Source: Acetobacteraceae bacterium AT-5844 (lineage in GTDB: Bacteria > Pseudomonadota > Alphaproteobacteria > Acetobacterales > Acetobacteraceae). Taken from it: a stretch of DNA of 33,791 nucleotides. Both the position numbers and the translations under genes were made by a program. The stretch spans positions 1-33,791 of the forward strand of contig JH599976.1 of assembly GCA_000245075.1 (NCBI GenBank). The letters are read 5' to 3'. The notes under the pieces were generated by a model. That model made no database searches and had not been told where the DNA came from. It saw only the letters and a program-made list of their open reading frames with translations. Positions 7,401 through 16,805 of this stretch are shown piece after piece; position 1 is the first letter of the stretch; each line of letters begins with the position of its first letter.

Positions 7401-8180
7401 ATGAACGATCAGGTGCTGTTGCAGGCGCGCGGCGTCCGCAAGAGTTTTGGCAGTATCGAGGTGCTGAAGGGCATCGATCTCGATGTGCGGCAAGGGCAGG
7501 TGGTGGCGCTGATCGGCGCCTCCGGCTCCGGCAAGACCACCTTTCTGCGTTGCGTGAACCTGCTGGAGGAACATGATGGCGGCGACATCCTGCTGGATGG
7601 AGAGCCGATCGGTTATCGCGTGGATGGCGGCCGCCGCCGGCGCCTGAGCGAAGTCAAGGTGTCCGCCCAGCGCGCGCGCATCGGCATGGTGTTCCAGAGC
7701 TTCAACCTCTTTCCGCATCTCACGGCGGAGGGGAATGTGATGCTCGGCCTCACCAAAGTGCTGGGCAAGAGCAAGGCGGAAGCGAGGGAGATCGCTGGCC
7801 ACTGGCTCGACCGCGTCGGCCTCGGCGAGCGGCGCGCGCATTATCCCTATCAGCTTTCGGGCGGGCAGCAACAGCGCGTGGCCATCGCCCGTGCCGTGGC
7901 CATGCAGCCCCGGCTGCTGCTGTTCGACGAGGTGACGAGCGCCCTGGACCCCGAGCTGGTGGCCGAAGTGCTGGGGGTGATGAAATCGCTGGCCGAGAGC
8001 GGCATGACCATGCTGCTCGTCAGCCACGAGATGCTGTTCGTCCGGGAAGTGTCCAACCACGTGGTCTTCATGGACCAGGGCAAGGTGGCGCAGGCCGGCA
8101 CGCCCAAGGAGGTGTTTTTCCAGCCGCAAAGCGAGCGGCTGAAGAGCTTCCTCGGTCGCTTCCACGGCCTGTTCGGCTGA
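7401..8180 (+). CDS. Amino acid ABC transporter ATP-binding protein (GlnQ/HisP family)
   Basis: A 259-residue ATPase that energises the importer at the cytoplasmic membrane face. Walker [10 protein letters not shown] is at 39–47, the Q-loop glutamine at 99 ([10 protein letters not shown]), signature LSGGQ at 152–156, Walker B LLLFDE at 172–177 and the switch histidine in LLVSHEM. An internal stretch around residues 70–93 ([21 protein letters not shown]) is somewhat longer than in GlnQ and is seen in related opine/histidine-type ATPases. It is the last gene of the dadA–importer operon; a strong bidirectional terminator follows 8 bases after the stop. Confidence 0.93.
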   Translation: MNDQVLLQARGVRKSFGSIEVLKGIDLDVRQGQVVALIGASGSGKTTFLRCVNLLEEHDGGDILLDGEPIGYRVDGGRRRRLSEVKVSAQRARIGMVFQSFNLFPHLTAEGNVMLGLTKVLGKSKAEAREIAGHWLDRVGLGERRAHYPYQLSGGQQQRVAIARAVAMQPRLLLFDEVTSALDPELVAEVLGVMKSLAESGMTMLLVSHEMLFVREVSNHVVFMDQGKVAQAGTPKEVFFQPQSERLKSFLGRFHGLFG

Positions 8181-8188
8181 AACGAAAT

Positions 8189-8219
8189 GGCGGCGCCGGT
8201 TGCCCGGCGCCGCCTTCTC
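8189..8219. terminator. Bidirectional terminator between the ABC operon and the convergent binding-protein gene
   Basis: GGCGGCGCCGG (8189–8199) and CCGGCGCCGCC (8204–8214) make a perfect 11-bp stem with a TTGC loop, followed on the plus strand by TTCTCTCCT. On the minus strand the stem is followed by CCATTTCGTT. It sits in the 56-bp gap between two convergent genes, so it probably stops transcription from both sides. Confidence 0.7.
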
Positions 8220-8236
8220 TCCTGTAAGAAGCGGAA

Positions 8237-9835
8237 TTACCGCTTCCGCTTCACGTCCATCGCCGTCGTATATTCATCGGCGCGGGCTTCGTATGTCAGC
8301 GCGCCGCGCAGCGCCCAGATGTTCTTCTGCATGTGCAGCGGCACGATGGCGACATCTTCCATGGCGACGCGCATTGCCTGCTGGAAGATTGCCTCGCGCT
8401 TCTCGTCATCCGCCGTGCGCAGGCCCTCAATGGTCAGGCGGTCCACCTCGGCATTGGAATAGCCGCTGAAGTTCGTGCTGCCATAACCCTTCTCGTTGTC
8501 GCGGGTCATGAGGTTGCTGCGCAGCGCCGTGGAGGGCTCGCCGCCCGTCGCCCAGCCAATCAGCATCATGGCGATCTCGTTGCGCGCCTGCCGCTGCGCG
8601 ATCACGGCGAAGGGAATCGCCTCCACATTGGTCTTGATGCCGATGCGCTGCCACATCTGGCCGACGGCCTGGATGATCTGCGCGTCGTTTACATAGCGGT
8701 TGTTCGGGCCGATCAGGGAGATGGTGAAGCCGTTCGGATAGCCGGCCTCGGCCAGCAGGGCCTTGGCCCTCTCCGGGTCGTAGGGCGGTGCCGGCAGGTC
8801 GGGCACGTAGCCATAGCTGCCCGGCGGCATCATCTGGCCGGTGGCGATGGCCGCGCCCTGCATCACGCGGTCGACGATCGCCGCGCGGTTGATCGCGAAG
8901 TTGAGCGCCTGGCGGACGCGCAGATCGCGCAGGGGGTTCTTCTCGAGCGGCTTGCCCTGCGCGTCCGTGATGTAGGGCGAGGATTCACGTGCCGTATCGA
9001 GCTTCATGTAGATGCAGCGCAGGCTCGGGGTCTCGGAGAAGCTGATGCCCTGCGTGCTCTTCAGGCGCGGCATATCCGGCGGCGGCACGACGTCGATGAC
9101 TTCCACGTCGTTGGAGAGCAGCGCGGCCACGCGCACGCCGTCCTTCGAGATGAAGCGGTAGGTGACGTTCGCCCAATCCGGCTTGTCGCCCCAGTAATCG
9201 TCGTTGCGGACCATCACCACCCGGTCGTCCGACACGTAGGAGACCAGCTTGTACGGGCCGGTGCCGATGACGGCCTTGCCGTTGTTGAAGTCGCCCGTGG
9301 AGACGTTCTCGCCCACGCTCTTGCTGATGATGTAGACTTGGCTGAAATCCTGCGCCAGCAGCGGATACACTCCGTCCGTCTTGAAGCGGATGGTGTGGGG
9401 ATCCACGATTTCCCAGGACTTCGCGGCGCGGGTGTAGATGGAGTGAGGGCCGGGGCTGTTCACCACCTTGGGCACGCGCGTCAATGTCGCGGCCACATCC
9501 TCGGCGGTGAAGTCGTCGCCATTGCTGAACTTCACACCCCGGCGCAGCTTGAATTCCCAGGTGTCGTCTGAGATGACCCGCCAGGATTCAGCCAGGCCGG
9601 GGATCAGCTTGGACTGTGCATCCTTATGGACCAGCTTATCGAAGAAGTGCTCCGCCACCATGTTGTTGGGGGAGAGCGTATGATAGTGCGGGTCCAGCGA
9701 GGTCGGCGGCGCCGCCACGGCCAGGCTTAGATTGGTGCCTTGGGCCTGGGCCTTGAAGGCGCCGCCGCTCAAAAGGGCAACCGATGGGATGGCGAGGACG
9801 GCGCGGCGAGACAGCCGGATGCTGTTACGGTCCAA
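8237..9835 (-). CDS. Orphan peptide/nickel-type ABC transporter substrate-binding protein (SBP_bac_5)
   Basis: About 532 residues, an extracytoplasmic DppA/OppA-family binding protein. The TTG at 9835 is preferred: GGAG lies 8 bases before it and the protein then begins with a Tat-like signal (LSRRAVLAIPSVALL). A GTG at 9895 in the same frame would add 20 residues ahead of the signal and has no better ribosome-binding site. Family landmarks are TSLDPHYHTLSPNN at the mature N-terminus, IGTGPYKLVSY, RNDDYWGDKPDW, and VRQALNFAINRAAIVDRVM. No permease or ATPase of the Dpp/Opp type lies nearby. A clear paralogue is at 26784–28358, also orphan. It may feed a distant transporter. Confidence 0.88.
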   Translation of the reverse strand: MDRNSIRLSRRAVLAIPSVALLSGGAFKAQAQGTNLSLAVAAPPTSLDPHYHTLSPNNMVAEHFFDKLVHKDAQSKLIPGLAESWRVISDDTWEFKLRRGVKFSNGDDFTAEDVAATLTRVPKVVNSPGPHSIYTRAAKSWEIVDPHTIRFKTDGVYPLLAQDFSQVYIISKSVGENVSTGDFNNGKAVIGTGPYKLVSYVSDDRVVMVRNDDYWGDKPDWANVTYRFISKDGVRVAALLSNDVEVIDVVPPPDMPRLKSTQGISFSETPSLRCIYMKLDTARESSPYITDAQGKPLEKNPLRDLRVRQALNFAINRAAIVDRVMQGAAIATGQMMPPGSYGYVPDLPAPPYDPERAKALLAEAGYPNGFTISLIGPNNRYVNDAQIIQAVGQMWQRIGIKTNVEAIPFAVIAQRQARNEIAMMLIGWATGGEPSTALRSNLMTRDNEKGYGSTNFSGYSNAEVDRLTIEGLRTADDEKREAIFQQAMRVAMEDVAIVPLHMQKNIWALRGALTYEARADEYTTAMDVKRKR

Positions 9836-10059
9836 GACGAAGTCTCCGTAGTACGGTGTTGCCGTAGAGGCGCGATGTATCCCTGTGCGCTCCACCTGTG
9901 CCGGTGGTTTCGCAGAGTGGATTGCTGCACGGCTGAGGGGGTGAGGTCAACGACTTCGTGAGCGGTCTTGCCTGCCAGGGAGGGGTAGGCATCAATGTTA
10001 CCGTTGCATTAGCGCATGATAAATGTAACGATTCCGGAATAAAATAAGCGGGGGCAGGC
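9836..10059. promoter_or_regulatory. AT-enriched divergent intergenic region
   Basis: About 224 bp between the peptide-binding-protein gene (minus) and the RTX–Hint gene (plus). The last 70 bases are far richer in A/T than the flanks. GTTAC (9997–10001) and GTAAC (10025–10029) form a short inverted repeat, TTGCAT (10004–10009) is a possible -35 box and TAAAAT (10040–10045) a possible -10-like element, but no pair has clean spacing. It probably holds both promoters; nothing more definite is visible. Confidence 0.35.
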
Positions 10060-11826
10060 GTGGCGCAAGGGGGTGGAACGGTGGTTGGAACTCCTTCGGG
10101 AAAGATCCTCTACGGATCGGAGGAGGACGATGTGCTTGACCTGAGCGGGGAGCAGTATCTCGAGATCCACGGCCAGGGTGGACAGGACACCATCACCACG
10201 ACCGATACGTACGACAACGTCTTTGGTGGAGATGGAGATGACATCATCCACTCCGGCGGCGGAAATGACACGCTCAGCGGCGACGCCGGCAACGACACGA
10301 TCGTTTTCGAGGGGCGCGGCACAGCCCTGGGTGGCGAAGGCAACGACCACATCACCTATCTGGGCCATGAGGGTGCTCTCCTCCATGGCGGCCTCGGCGA
10401 CGATGTCATGATCGGGGGGAGCGGCGACGACCGCATCACCGATGAGGGCAGCGGTAACGACTTCATCGATGGTGGCGCCGGTAACGATGTTCTCGGTGGC
10501 GCCGGGGGCAACGACACCATCCTGGGCGGCGACGGCGATGACATGCTCTTCGGCGGCGAGGGGACCGACATCATCGATGGTGGAGCGGGGGATGATACCG
10601 TCTTCGCAGGAACGGGAAGCGGCTTGTTCCAGGGCGGGGATGGATATGACCAGCTCTGGTTCTTCCACAGCGAAGAGTATTACGACTGGTCGGAGGCGCC
10701 CGAAGAGAGCGGTTTCGAACATCAGCTCGTCGAGCGGCATGGCGAAGGCCGCACCATTCTCTATGGCGGGTTCGAGAAAGTCTCGTTTCGCGACGTCTGG
10801 GGCGAAGTTCCCTGCTACGCTCGTGGAACCTCCATCCTGACCGTTGGTGGATACCGGCCTGTCGAGACCCTCCGCGCGGGTGATGTTGTGCTGACGGCCT
10901 TCGGCGAGGCGCGTCCCATCCGCTGGACCGGAAGCCGGCATGTGCGTCTCACCGGCCACCCTAAGCCTCATCGCGTCCGCCCCATCCGCATTCGTGCCGG
11001 CGCGCTGGCCCATGGCGTGCCGCGGCGCGATCTCGTTGTCAGCCCCGGCCATGCCATGCTGATCGACGGACGGCTGATGCGGGCCGAGCACCTGGCCAAC
11101 GGCGCCACCATCGTCCAGGAGGACCGGCCGGAGGTCGAGTATTTCCACATCGAGTTGCCGGGCCACGACATCCTGCTGGCCGAGGGCGCGACGGCCGAGA
11201 GCTATCTCGACGACGGCAATCGTCACATGTTCTCCGGCGAGGTCATGGCGCTGCACCCCGATTTCAGCAGGCGTGGCAAGGCGTCGCCCTGCATTCCCTT
11301 CGCCAGCGCGGGAGAGGCGCGGTCCATCCTCGCCCGGTTGCGGTCGCGGGCGAACGCCCTGGGCTGGCATCTGACCGACACGCCAGAGCTGCATCTGCTG
11401 GCGGATGGCCGCAGGCTGATGCCGCTTCTGGCCTCGCCTCATATCTATCACTTCGCCCTGCCGCCAGGGTTGAGCAGCCTGAGGCTCCGCTCCGCCGCCT
11501 TCCGCCCCCGCGTGATGGAACCGCCAAGCTCCGATGAGCGGGTGCTCGGCGTGGCTCTCACTGAGCTGCGGCTCTCGGCACGCGGTACGGAGCACGTCAT
11601 CCCTCCCGACCACCGTCGCCTCTCGGCCGGCTTCCATCCCGCCGAGCAACTCGGGAACCGCTCCTGGCGCTGGACCGATGGCGATGCTGATCTGGGTCCC
11701 GCGGTGCTGCCGTTGCTGCCGCGAGGGGGCGGGCGGTTGACGCTGCATGTCAGGGCGGCCGCCTCCGCGTGGACGAAGTTGCCGGCAGCCGAGGCGCGGG
11801 GGAACAGGCGGGCCGCCTTGTCTTGA
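10060..11826 (+). CDS. RTX calcium-binding repeat protein with internal Hint (hedgehog/intein) domain
   Basis: 588 residues from GTG 10060; an in-frame GTG at 10081, seven codons later, has a better AAGGGGG ribosome-binding site. Residues about 56–195 are RTX nonapeptides of the GGxGxD type (for example GGDGDDIIHSGGGNDTLSG). From Cys252 a Hint_2-type domain begins (CYARGTSILTVGGYRPVETL), continues with VSPGHAMLIDGRLMRAEHL (about 327–345) and ends near YLDDGNR. The last 190 residues are a separate module with an Arg-rich stretch and WRWTDGDADLG. There is no N-terminal signal peptide, which fits RTX-type export by a type I system, but RTX tracts are usually C-terminal and no secretion genes are adjacent. 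Whether the Hint domain is autocatalytic is unknown. Confidence 0.85.
   Translation: MAQGGGTVVGTPSGKILYGSEEDDVLDLSGEQYLEIHGQGGQDTITTTDTYDNVFGGDGDDIIHSGGGNDTLSGDAGNDTIVFEGRGTALGGEGNDHITYLGHEGALLHGGLGDDVMIGGSGDDRITDEGSGNDFIDGGAGNDVLGGAGGNDTILGGDGDDMLFGGEGTDIIDGGAGDDTVFAGTGSGLFQGGDGYDQLWFFHSEEYYDWSEAPEESGFEHQLVERHGEGRTILYGGFEKVSFRDVWGEVPCYARGTSILTVGGYRPVETLRAGDVVLTAFGEARPIRWTGSRHVRLTGHPKPHRVRPIRIRAGALAHGVPRRDLVVSPGHAMLIDGRLMRAEHLANGATIVQEDRPEVEYFHIELPGHDILLAEGATAESYLDDGNRHMFSGEVMALHPDFSRRGKASPCIPFASAGEARSILARLRSRANALGWHLTDTPELHLLADGRRLMPLLASPHIYHFALPPGLSSLRLRSAAFRPRVMEPPSSDERVLGVALTELRLSARGTEHVIPPDHRRLSAGFHPAEQLGNRSWRWTDGDADLGPAVLPLLPRGGGRLTLHVRAAASAWTKLPAAEARGNRRAALS
10225..10644 (+). repeat. 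RTX nonapeptide repeat tract
   Basis: Roughly ten or more degenerate 27-bp coding units encode GGxGxDxØx (with GND or GDD in most), residues 56–195 of the protein. In this family the repeats fold as a calcium-bound parallel beta-roll outside the cell. Repeat identity is at protein level; codons vary, so this is not a recent tandem DNA duplication. Confidence 0.85.
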
Positions 11827-11836
11827 TGCCCTTCGC

Positions 11837-11856
11837 CTCCCAGTCTTGGCTGGGAG
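11837..11856 (+). repeat. Hairpin between the RTX–Hint gene and the dCMP-deaminase gene
   Basis: CTCCCAG (11837–11843) and CTGGGAG (11850–11856) form a perfect 7-bp stem with a 6-base loop, 10 bases after the Hint stop and just upstream of the GGAAGG ribosome-binding site of the next gene. There is no T-run. It could be a weak terminator or a leader structure of the downstream gene. Confidence 0.35.
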
Positions 11857-11871
11857 AGCGGAAGGCATACC

Positions 11872-12453
11872 ATGACCAATATCAACGCCTTCGAGGGCCG
11901 GCCCGAGAAGCAGGCGAAATGGGATCGCCGTTATCTCGGCCTGGCCCACTACATTTCCCAATGGTCGAAAGACCCGCGGGCCAAGGTAGGCGCGGTGCTG
12001 GTCAACCAGCGCTATGCGCGGATTGTCGCGACCGGCTTCAACGGCTTTCCCTCCAATGTGGAGGACAGCGCGGAGCGGCTGCAGAACAAGACCCAGAAGC
12101 TGCAGATGATCCTGCATGCCGAGCAGAATGCCCTGCTGCATGCGGGGAGGGATGCACGGGAATGCGATGTCTATGTCGTCGGCAAGCCGGTGTGCAATGT
12201 GTGCGCCACGCTGCTGATCCAGTCCGGTGTCCGCCGCGTGGTGGCCGCCGCGCCGCGCCGCGACACCGATTCTTACTGGGACAAAGTGGGCCTGCTGGCC
12301 ATAGAGATGTTGAAGGAAGCCGGGGTGGAATTCACCGCCATCAGCGGCGAGCAACTGGACAAGCTTGGCCTCAACCGCGATGAAGCCAGGGCGTCGCAGG
12401 ACCCGCTCGACCCTTACCGGGAGCATCAGCACGAGTTGCGCTTCGAGCCCTGA
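11872..12453 (+). CDS. dCMP deaminase family zinc enzyme
   Basis: 193 residues, cytidine/deoxycytidylate deaminase fold. The zinc site is readable: His82-Ala-Glu84 (LHAEQNALLHA) provides one ligand and the catalytic glutamate, and Cys108 and Cys111 (KPVCNVC) the other ligands. The family deaminates dCMP to dUMP for thymidylate synthesis; related members act on other cytosine or guanine compounds, so substrate is inferred. An insertion around residues 61–79 (with ERLQNKTQKLQ) sits where dCMP deaminases carry the variable or second-metal segment. The C-terminal 40 residues are charged and of unknown role. Start ATG 11872 has GGAAGG upstream. Confidence 0.85.
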   Translation: MTNINAFEGRPEKQAKWDRRYLGLAHYISQWSKDPRAKVGAVLVNQRYARIVATGFNGFPSNVEDSAERLQNKTQKLQMILHAEQNALLHAGRDARECDVYVVGKPVCNVCATLLIQSGVRRVVAAAPRRDTDSYWDKVGLLAIEMLKEAGVEFTAISGEQLDKLGLNRDEARASQDPLDPYREHQHELRFEP

Positions 12454-12484
12454 ACCCTGCCGCGCCCAGGGAGGCAAGCGAGCC

Positions 12485-13000
12485 GTGAGCAATCTCCATG
12501 TCGGTAAGCTGAATCTTGGCGTGGGCATGTTCCTCGGCGCCGCGTTCGTTCTTGGGATGCAGTGGCTGGTCCAGTGGCCCGGCTTCCAGGCCGCGCGCGG
12601 CGAAGGTGGGGAGATGGTGGTCGGGCCGGTGGCCGGGGGCGCGTCCCTCGCCAGGCTCGGGCGCGGCGACGAGCGGCGCGTGGTCGCCTACCAGCATATG
12701 GGGCGGTACTATTATCTGCGCTCCGTTCCGCCGGAGGTCTGGGCGGGCACCCGTCGCTGCGTGCGGATCACGGTGACGTATGACGAGACCGATATCTGGG
12801 CCGCTCCCTGGGCAAAGAGCCTCTCCTGCGACAATGGCTTCAGCGCGGAGGTCCGCACCACCATCCACGCCATCTCGCCCCTCTCCCTCCGCTCGGCCGA
12901 CCCGCTCCTGGTCCTGCCGCCGCGCGGGGAGGCGGGGAGCCCCCAGGGCAGCCTGGAGAGCAGCCCAGCCGGCAGCCCAGCCCTGCCAAGGCCCCTGTAG
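12485..13000 (+). CDS. Hypothetical membrane-anchored protein
   Basis: 171 residues from GTG 12485, 31 bases after the deaminase stop, with GGGAGG upstream at slightly long spacing. One hydrophobic segment near the N-terminus (LGVGMFLGAAFVLGMQWLVQW, residues about 11–31; only one helix) would anchor it with the remainder, likely outside the cytoplasm. The domain that follows contains YQHMGRYYYLRSVPPEVW and two cysteines (in TRRCVRITV and KSLSCDNGFS) that could form a disulfide. The C-terminal 35 residues are Pro/Ser/Gly-rich and probably disordered. I do not recognise a family. It may share a transcript with the deaminase. Confidence 0.6.
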   Translation: MSNLHVGKLNLGVGMFLGAAFVLGMQWLVQWPGFQAARGEGGEMVVGPVAGGASLARLGRGDERRVVAYQHMGRYYYLRSVPPEVWAGTRRCVRITVTYDETDIWAAPWAKSLSCDNGFSAEVRTTIHAISPLSLRSADPLLVLPPRGEAGSPQGSLESSPAGSPALPRPL

Positions 13001-13078
13001 GTTTCCGCTCCCCGCCGCGCTATACGGCCCGCTTCACCCGAGCCCCTTTGTTTCCCCTGGACGTGCGGAGCTGAGACC

Positions 13079-14674
<1,596 letters not shown>

Positions 14675-14680
<6 letters not shown>

Positions 14681-14695
14681 GAGCCCTTCTCAGGC
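14675..14695. terminator. Compact hairpin overlapping both convergent stop codons
   Basis: GCCTGAGA (14675–14682) pairs with TCTCAGGC (14688–14695) around a 5-base loop. The left arm contains the prfC TGA (14678–14680) and the right arm the TGA of the convergent gene (14690–14692). Only 9 bases separate the two genes. No strong U-tract follows on either side, so it is a likely but unproven shared terminator. Confidence 0.45.
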
Positions 14696-15061
14696 GATAT
14701 TCATGTCCAACAGCCGCGCCGCCTCCAAAGCGGCGGCGCGGGAAGGGGGCAGGATCGCGTTGCAGCGGTGGCTGACCAGCACGACGCTGACCACCTGCGC
14801 GATCCACTCGATATACATTTCCCGGGTCATCCAGAACCATTCATCCGCCTCGCCAGTGGCGAGTTCGGCATGGCGGCGCGCATCGGCCACCAGGGCGCGC
14901 AGGTTCTCGCTCATGGCCTCGCCCTGCATCGCGGCGCGGCATTCCTCCAACGCATGTTCGGCGCCCTGGAACGCCATGGTGTCCGTCGGTCGGCAATAGC
15001 GCAGCCGCGCATCTTCCAGCGTGTCGTCCAGCAGCAGCGTGAGGAAGTCCCGGATCAGCAT
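14690..15061 (-). CDS. Conserved-looking hypothetical protein, helical
   Basis: 123 residues from ATG 15061, with AGGAG 9 bases upstream (GCAGGAGCATCACC then ATG), which decides the start. The sequence is Ala/Glu/Arg-rich and predicted mainly helical, with a distinctive aromatic segment EWFWMTREMYIEWIAQ around residues 73–88 and a hydrophobic run VVSVVLVSH after it. No signal peptide or known motif. The codon use matches its neighbours and the ribosome-binding site is strong, so it is probably a real gene. It does not belong to an obvious operon: SulP ends 240 bp upstream and prfC is convergent. Confidence 0.65.
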   Translation of the reverse strand: MLIRDFLTLLLDDTLEDARLRYCRPTDTMAFQGAEHALEECRAAMQGEAMSENLRALVADARRHAELATGEADEWFWMTREMYIEWIAQVVSVVLVSHRCNAILPPSRAAALEAARLLDMNIA

Positions 15062-15247
15062 GGTGATGCTCCTGCACGCAGGGTGAACCGGAGGCGGCCC
15101 AGGTTCAAGTGAGTCGGCGGTCTGGAGAGCCGTGGCAGGCTGGGAGCCGTAGCGATGGAGCAGCCCATGCCGATCGAGACGGCCCGGCTGTCGCTGCCCC
15201 CCTGGCGATGAAGTGCCGGGTCTGCCCGAGCTCCGCGCCTTCGCGAA

Positions 15248-15270
15248 GCCCGGGAGTGCCGCCCCCGGGC
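15248..15270 (-). terminator. Possible terminator after sulP
   Basis: GCCCGGG (15248–15254) and CCCGGGC (15264–15270) form a 7-bp perfect stem with a 9-base loop, about 30 bases past the sulP stop (minus strand). The following bases are TTCGCGAAGG rather than a U-run. The rest of the 239-bp gap (15062–15300) shows no gene; it must contain the promoter of the 123-residue gene. Confidence 0.3.
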
Positions 15271-15300
15271 ATGCTGCCACGCAGGCCAGCCGCCCGCCCT

Positions 15301-16776
15301 TCAGCCCTCCTGCAACAAGGGCGCGTGCCGGTCCACGAGAATGGCGCTCGCCTCGTTGAGGCCAATGACATCCACGCGGATACCCCGGCGGCGCATCTTG
15401 CCGACAGCGGCCTCCAGCGCGCCTACCGCCGTCACGTCCCACAAATGCGCGGCGGTGAGGTCGATGCGCACCGTCTTCGCCGTGTCCCGCAGGTCGAAGC
15501 TGTCCGCCATCGCGTCGGCGCTGGCGAAGAACACCTGGCCGGAGACGGTGTAGGTGCGGGTGTCGGTCGCCTCGTCATAGCTCTCGCGCACCGTCATCAG
15601 CCGCATGACCTTGAAGGCGAAGAACACGCCGGAGAGCAGCACGCCCACGGTCACGCCCAGGGCGAGATTATGGGTGAACACCGTCACCACCACCGTCGCC
15701 AGCATCACGGCGGAAGACACCTTCGGATGCCGGGCCAGGTCGCGCAGCGAGGACCAGGAGAAGGTCTCGACGGAGACCATGATCATGATGGCCACCAGCG
15801 CGGCCACCGGCACCTGCGCCACCCAGGGCCGCAACAGCACCATCAGGATCAGCAGGAAGGCGCCGGCCGTCAGGGTGGAGGCCCGGCCCCGCCCGCCGAA
15901 GCGGACATTGCCGACGGTCTGGCCGATCATGCCGCAGCCGGCGATGCCGCCGAACATGCCGGCCGCCACATTGGCGAGGCCGAGGCCGGTGCATTCCCGC
16001 GCCTTGGAGGAGGTGGTCTCGGTGAGATCATCCACCACGCTCGCCGTCATCATCGATTCCAGCAGCCCCACCACGGCCATGGCCAGCGCGTAGGGCGCGA
16101 TGATGCCGAGGGTCTCCAGATTGAGCGGCACATCCGGCCAGAGCAGCACCGGCAGCGCTTCCGGCAGCCGGCCGAGGTCGGAGACGGTGCGCACCGGCAT
16201 GTCCACCAGCATGCAGAAGCTGGTCAGCAGGATGATGCAGATGAGCGGGGAGGGAATGGCCGTGGTGATGCGCGGCACCAGGTAGATGATAGCCAGCCCC
16301 GCCGCGATCAGCGCGTAGGTGTGCCAGGTGACGTCCATCATCTGCGGCAGCTGGGCCGAGAAGATCAGGATGGCAAGCGCGTTGACGAAGCCCGTGCGCA
16401 CGGATTTGGAGACGAAGCGCATCAGCACGTCGAGCCGCAGCAGGCCGAAGACGATCTGGATGAGGCCGCAGAGCAGGGTGGCGGCCAGCAGGTATTGCAG
16501 CCCGTGGCTGGCCACCAGCGCCGCGGCGACCAGCGCGACGGAGCCCGCCGCTCCCGAGATCATCGCCGGCCGGCCGCCAGCGATGGCAATGACGACCCCG
16601 ATGATGAAGGAGGCAAACAGCCCCACTTCAGGGTCCACGCCCGCGACGAAGGAGAAGGCGATGACTTCGGGGATCAGCGCGAAGGTGCCGACCATGCCGG
16701 CCAGGATATCGCGGCGCAGATCGCCGACCCCGCTGAACCATTCGGTCCGGTAGCGGGTAATGCTGTGTTCTTTCAT
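15301..16776 (-). CDS. SulP-family inorganic anion transporter with STAS domain
   Basis: 491 residues, inner membrane, SLC26/SulP family (sulfate, bicarbonate or other anions; specificity not readable). The first 370 or so residues are a multi-helix transport domain beginning with DILAGMVGTFALIPEVIAF, the helix 1 region where the family has its conserved proline-containing motif, and GGRPAMISGAAGSVALVAAAL as helix 3. A STAS domain from about residue 395 (VSGQVFFASADAMADSF, then VRIDLTAAHLWDVTAVGAL) follows. In anti-sigma antagonists this site carries a phosphorylatable serine; here the equivalent position reads WDVTA. Start ATG 16776 has no strong ribosome-binding site. It is shorter than many SulPs because the STAS domain is compact. 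Confidence 0.93.
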   Translation of the reverse strand: MKEHSITRYRTEWFSGVGDLRRDILAGMVGTFALIPEVIAFSFVAGVDPEVGLFASFIIGVVIAIAGGRPAMISGAAGSVALVAAALVASHGLQYLLAATLLCGLIQIVFGLLRLDVLMRFVSKSVRTGFVNALAILIFSAQLPQMMDVTWHTYALIAAGLAIIYLVPRITTAIPSPLICIILLTSFCMLVDMPVRTVSDLGRLPEALPVLLWPDVPLNLETLGIIAPYALAMAVVGLLESMMTASVVDDLTETTSSKARECTGLGLANVAAGMFGGIAGCGMIGQTVGNVRFGGRGRASTLTAGAFLLILMVLLRPWVAQVPVAALVAIMIMVSVETFSWSSLRDLARHPKVSSAVMLATVVVTVFTHNLALGVTVGVLLSGVFFAFKVMRLMTVRESYDEATDTRTYTVSGQVFFASADAMADSFDLRDTAKTVRIDLTAAHLWDVTAVGALEAAVGKMRRRGIRVDVIGLNEASAILVDRHAPLLQEG

Positions 16777-16805
16777 GGAAGGTTTATCCGCAATAGGCGC
16801 ACGGT

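Noticed and set aside
10225-10644. Possible CRISPR or tandem DNA repeat
   Set aside because: The periodicity is a coding RTX nonapeptide pattern with variable codons, not identical DNA repeats with spacers.
11872-12453. Possible phage-defence deaminase
   Set aside because: Only one deaminase domain is seen, without a fused NTPase or other defence module; a housekeeping dCMP deaminase explains it better, and the pairing with the neighbour is kept as a low finding.
10009-12528. Open reading frame of 839 codons antisense to the RTX–Hint and deaminase genes
   Set aside because: It is a GC-rich shadow of the RTX repeats and deaminase, lacks a ribosome-binding site, has no family features, and the plus-strand genes carry clear domains.
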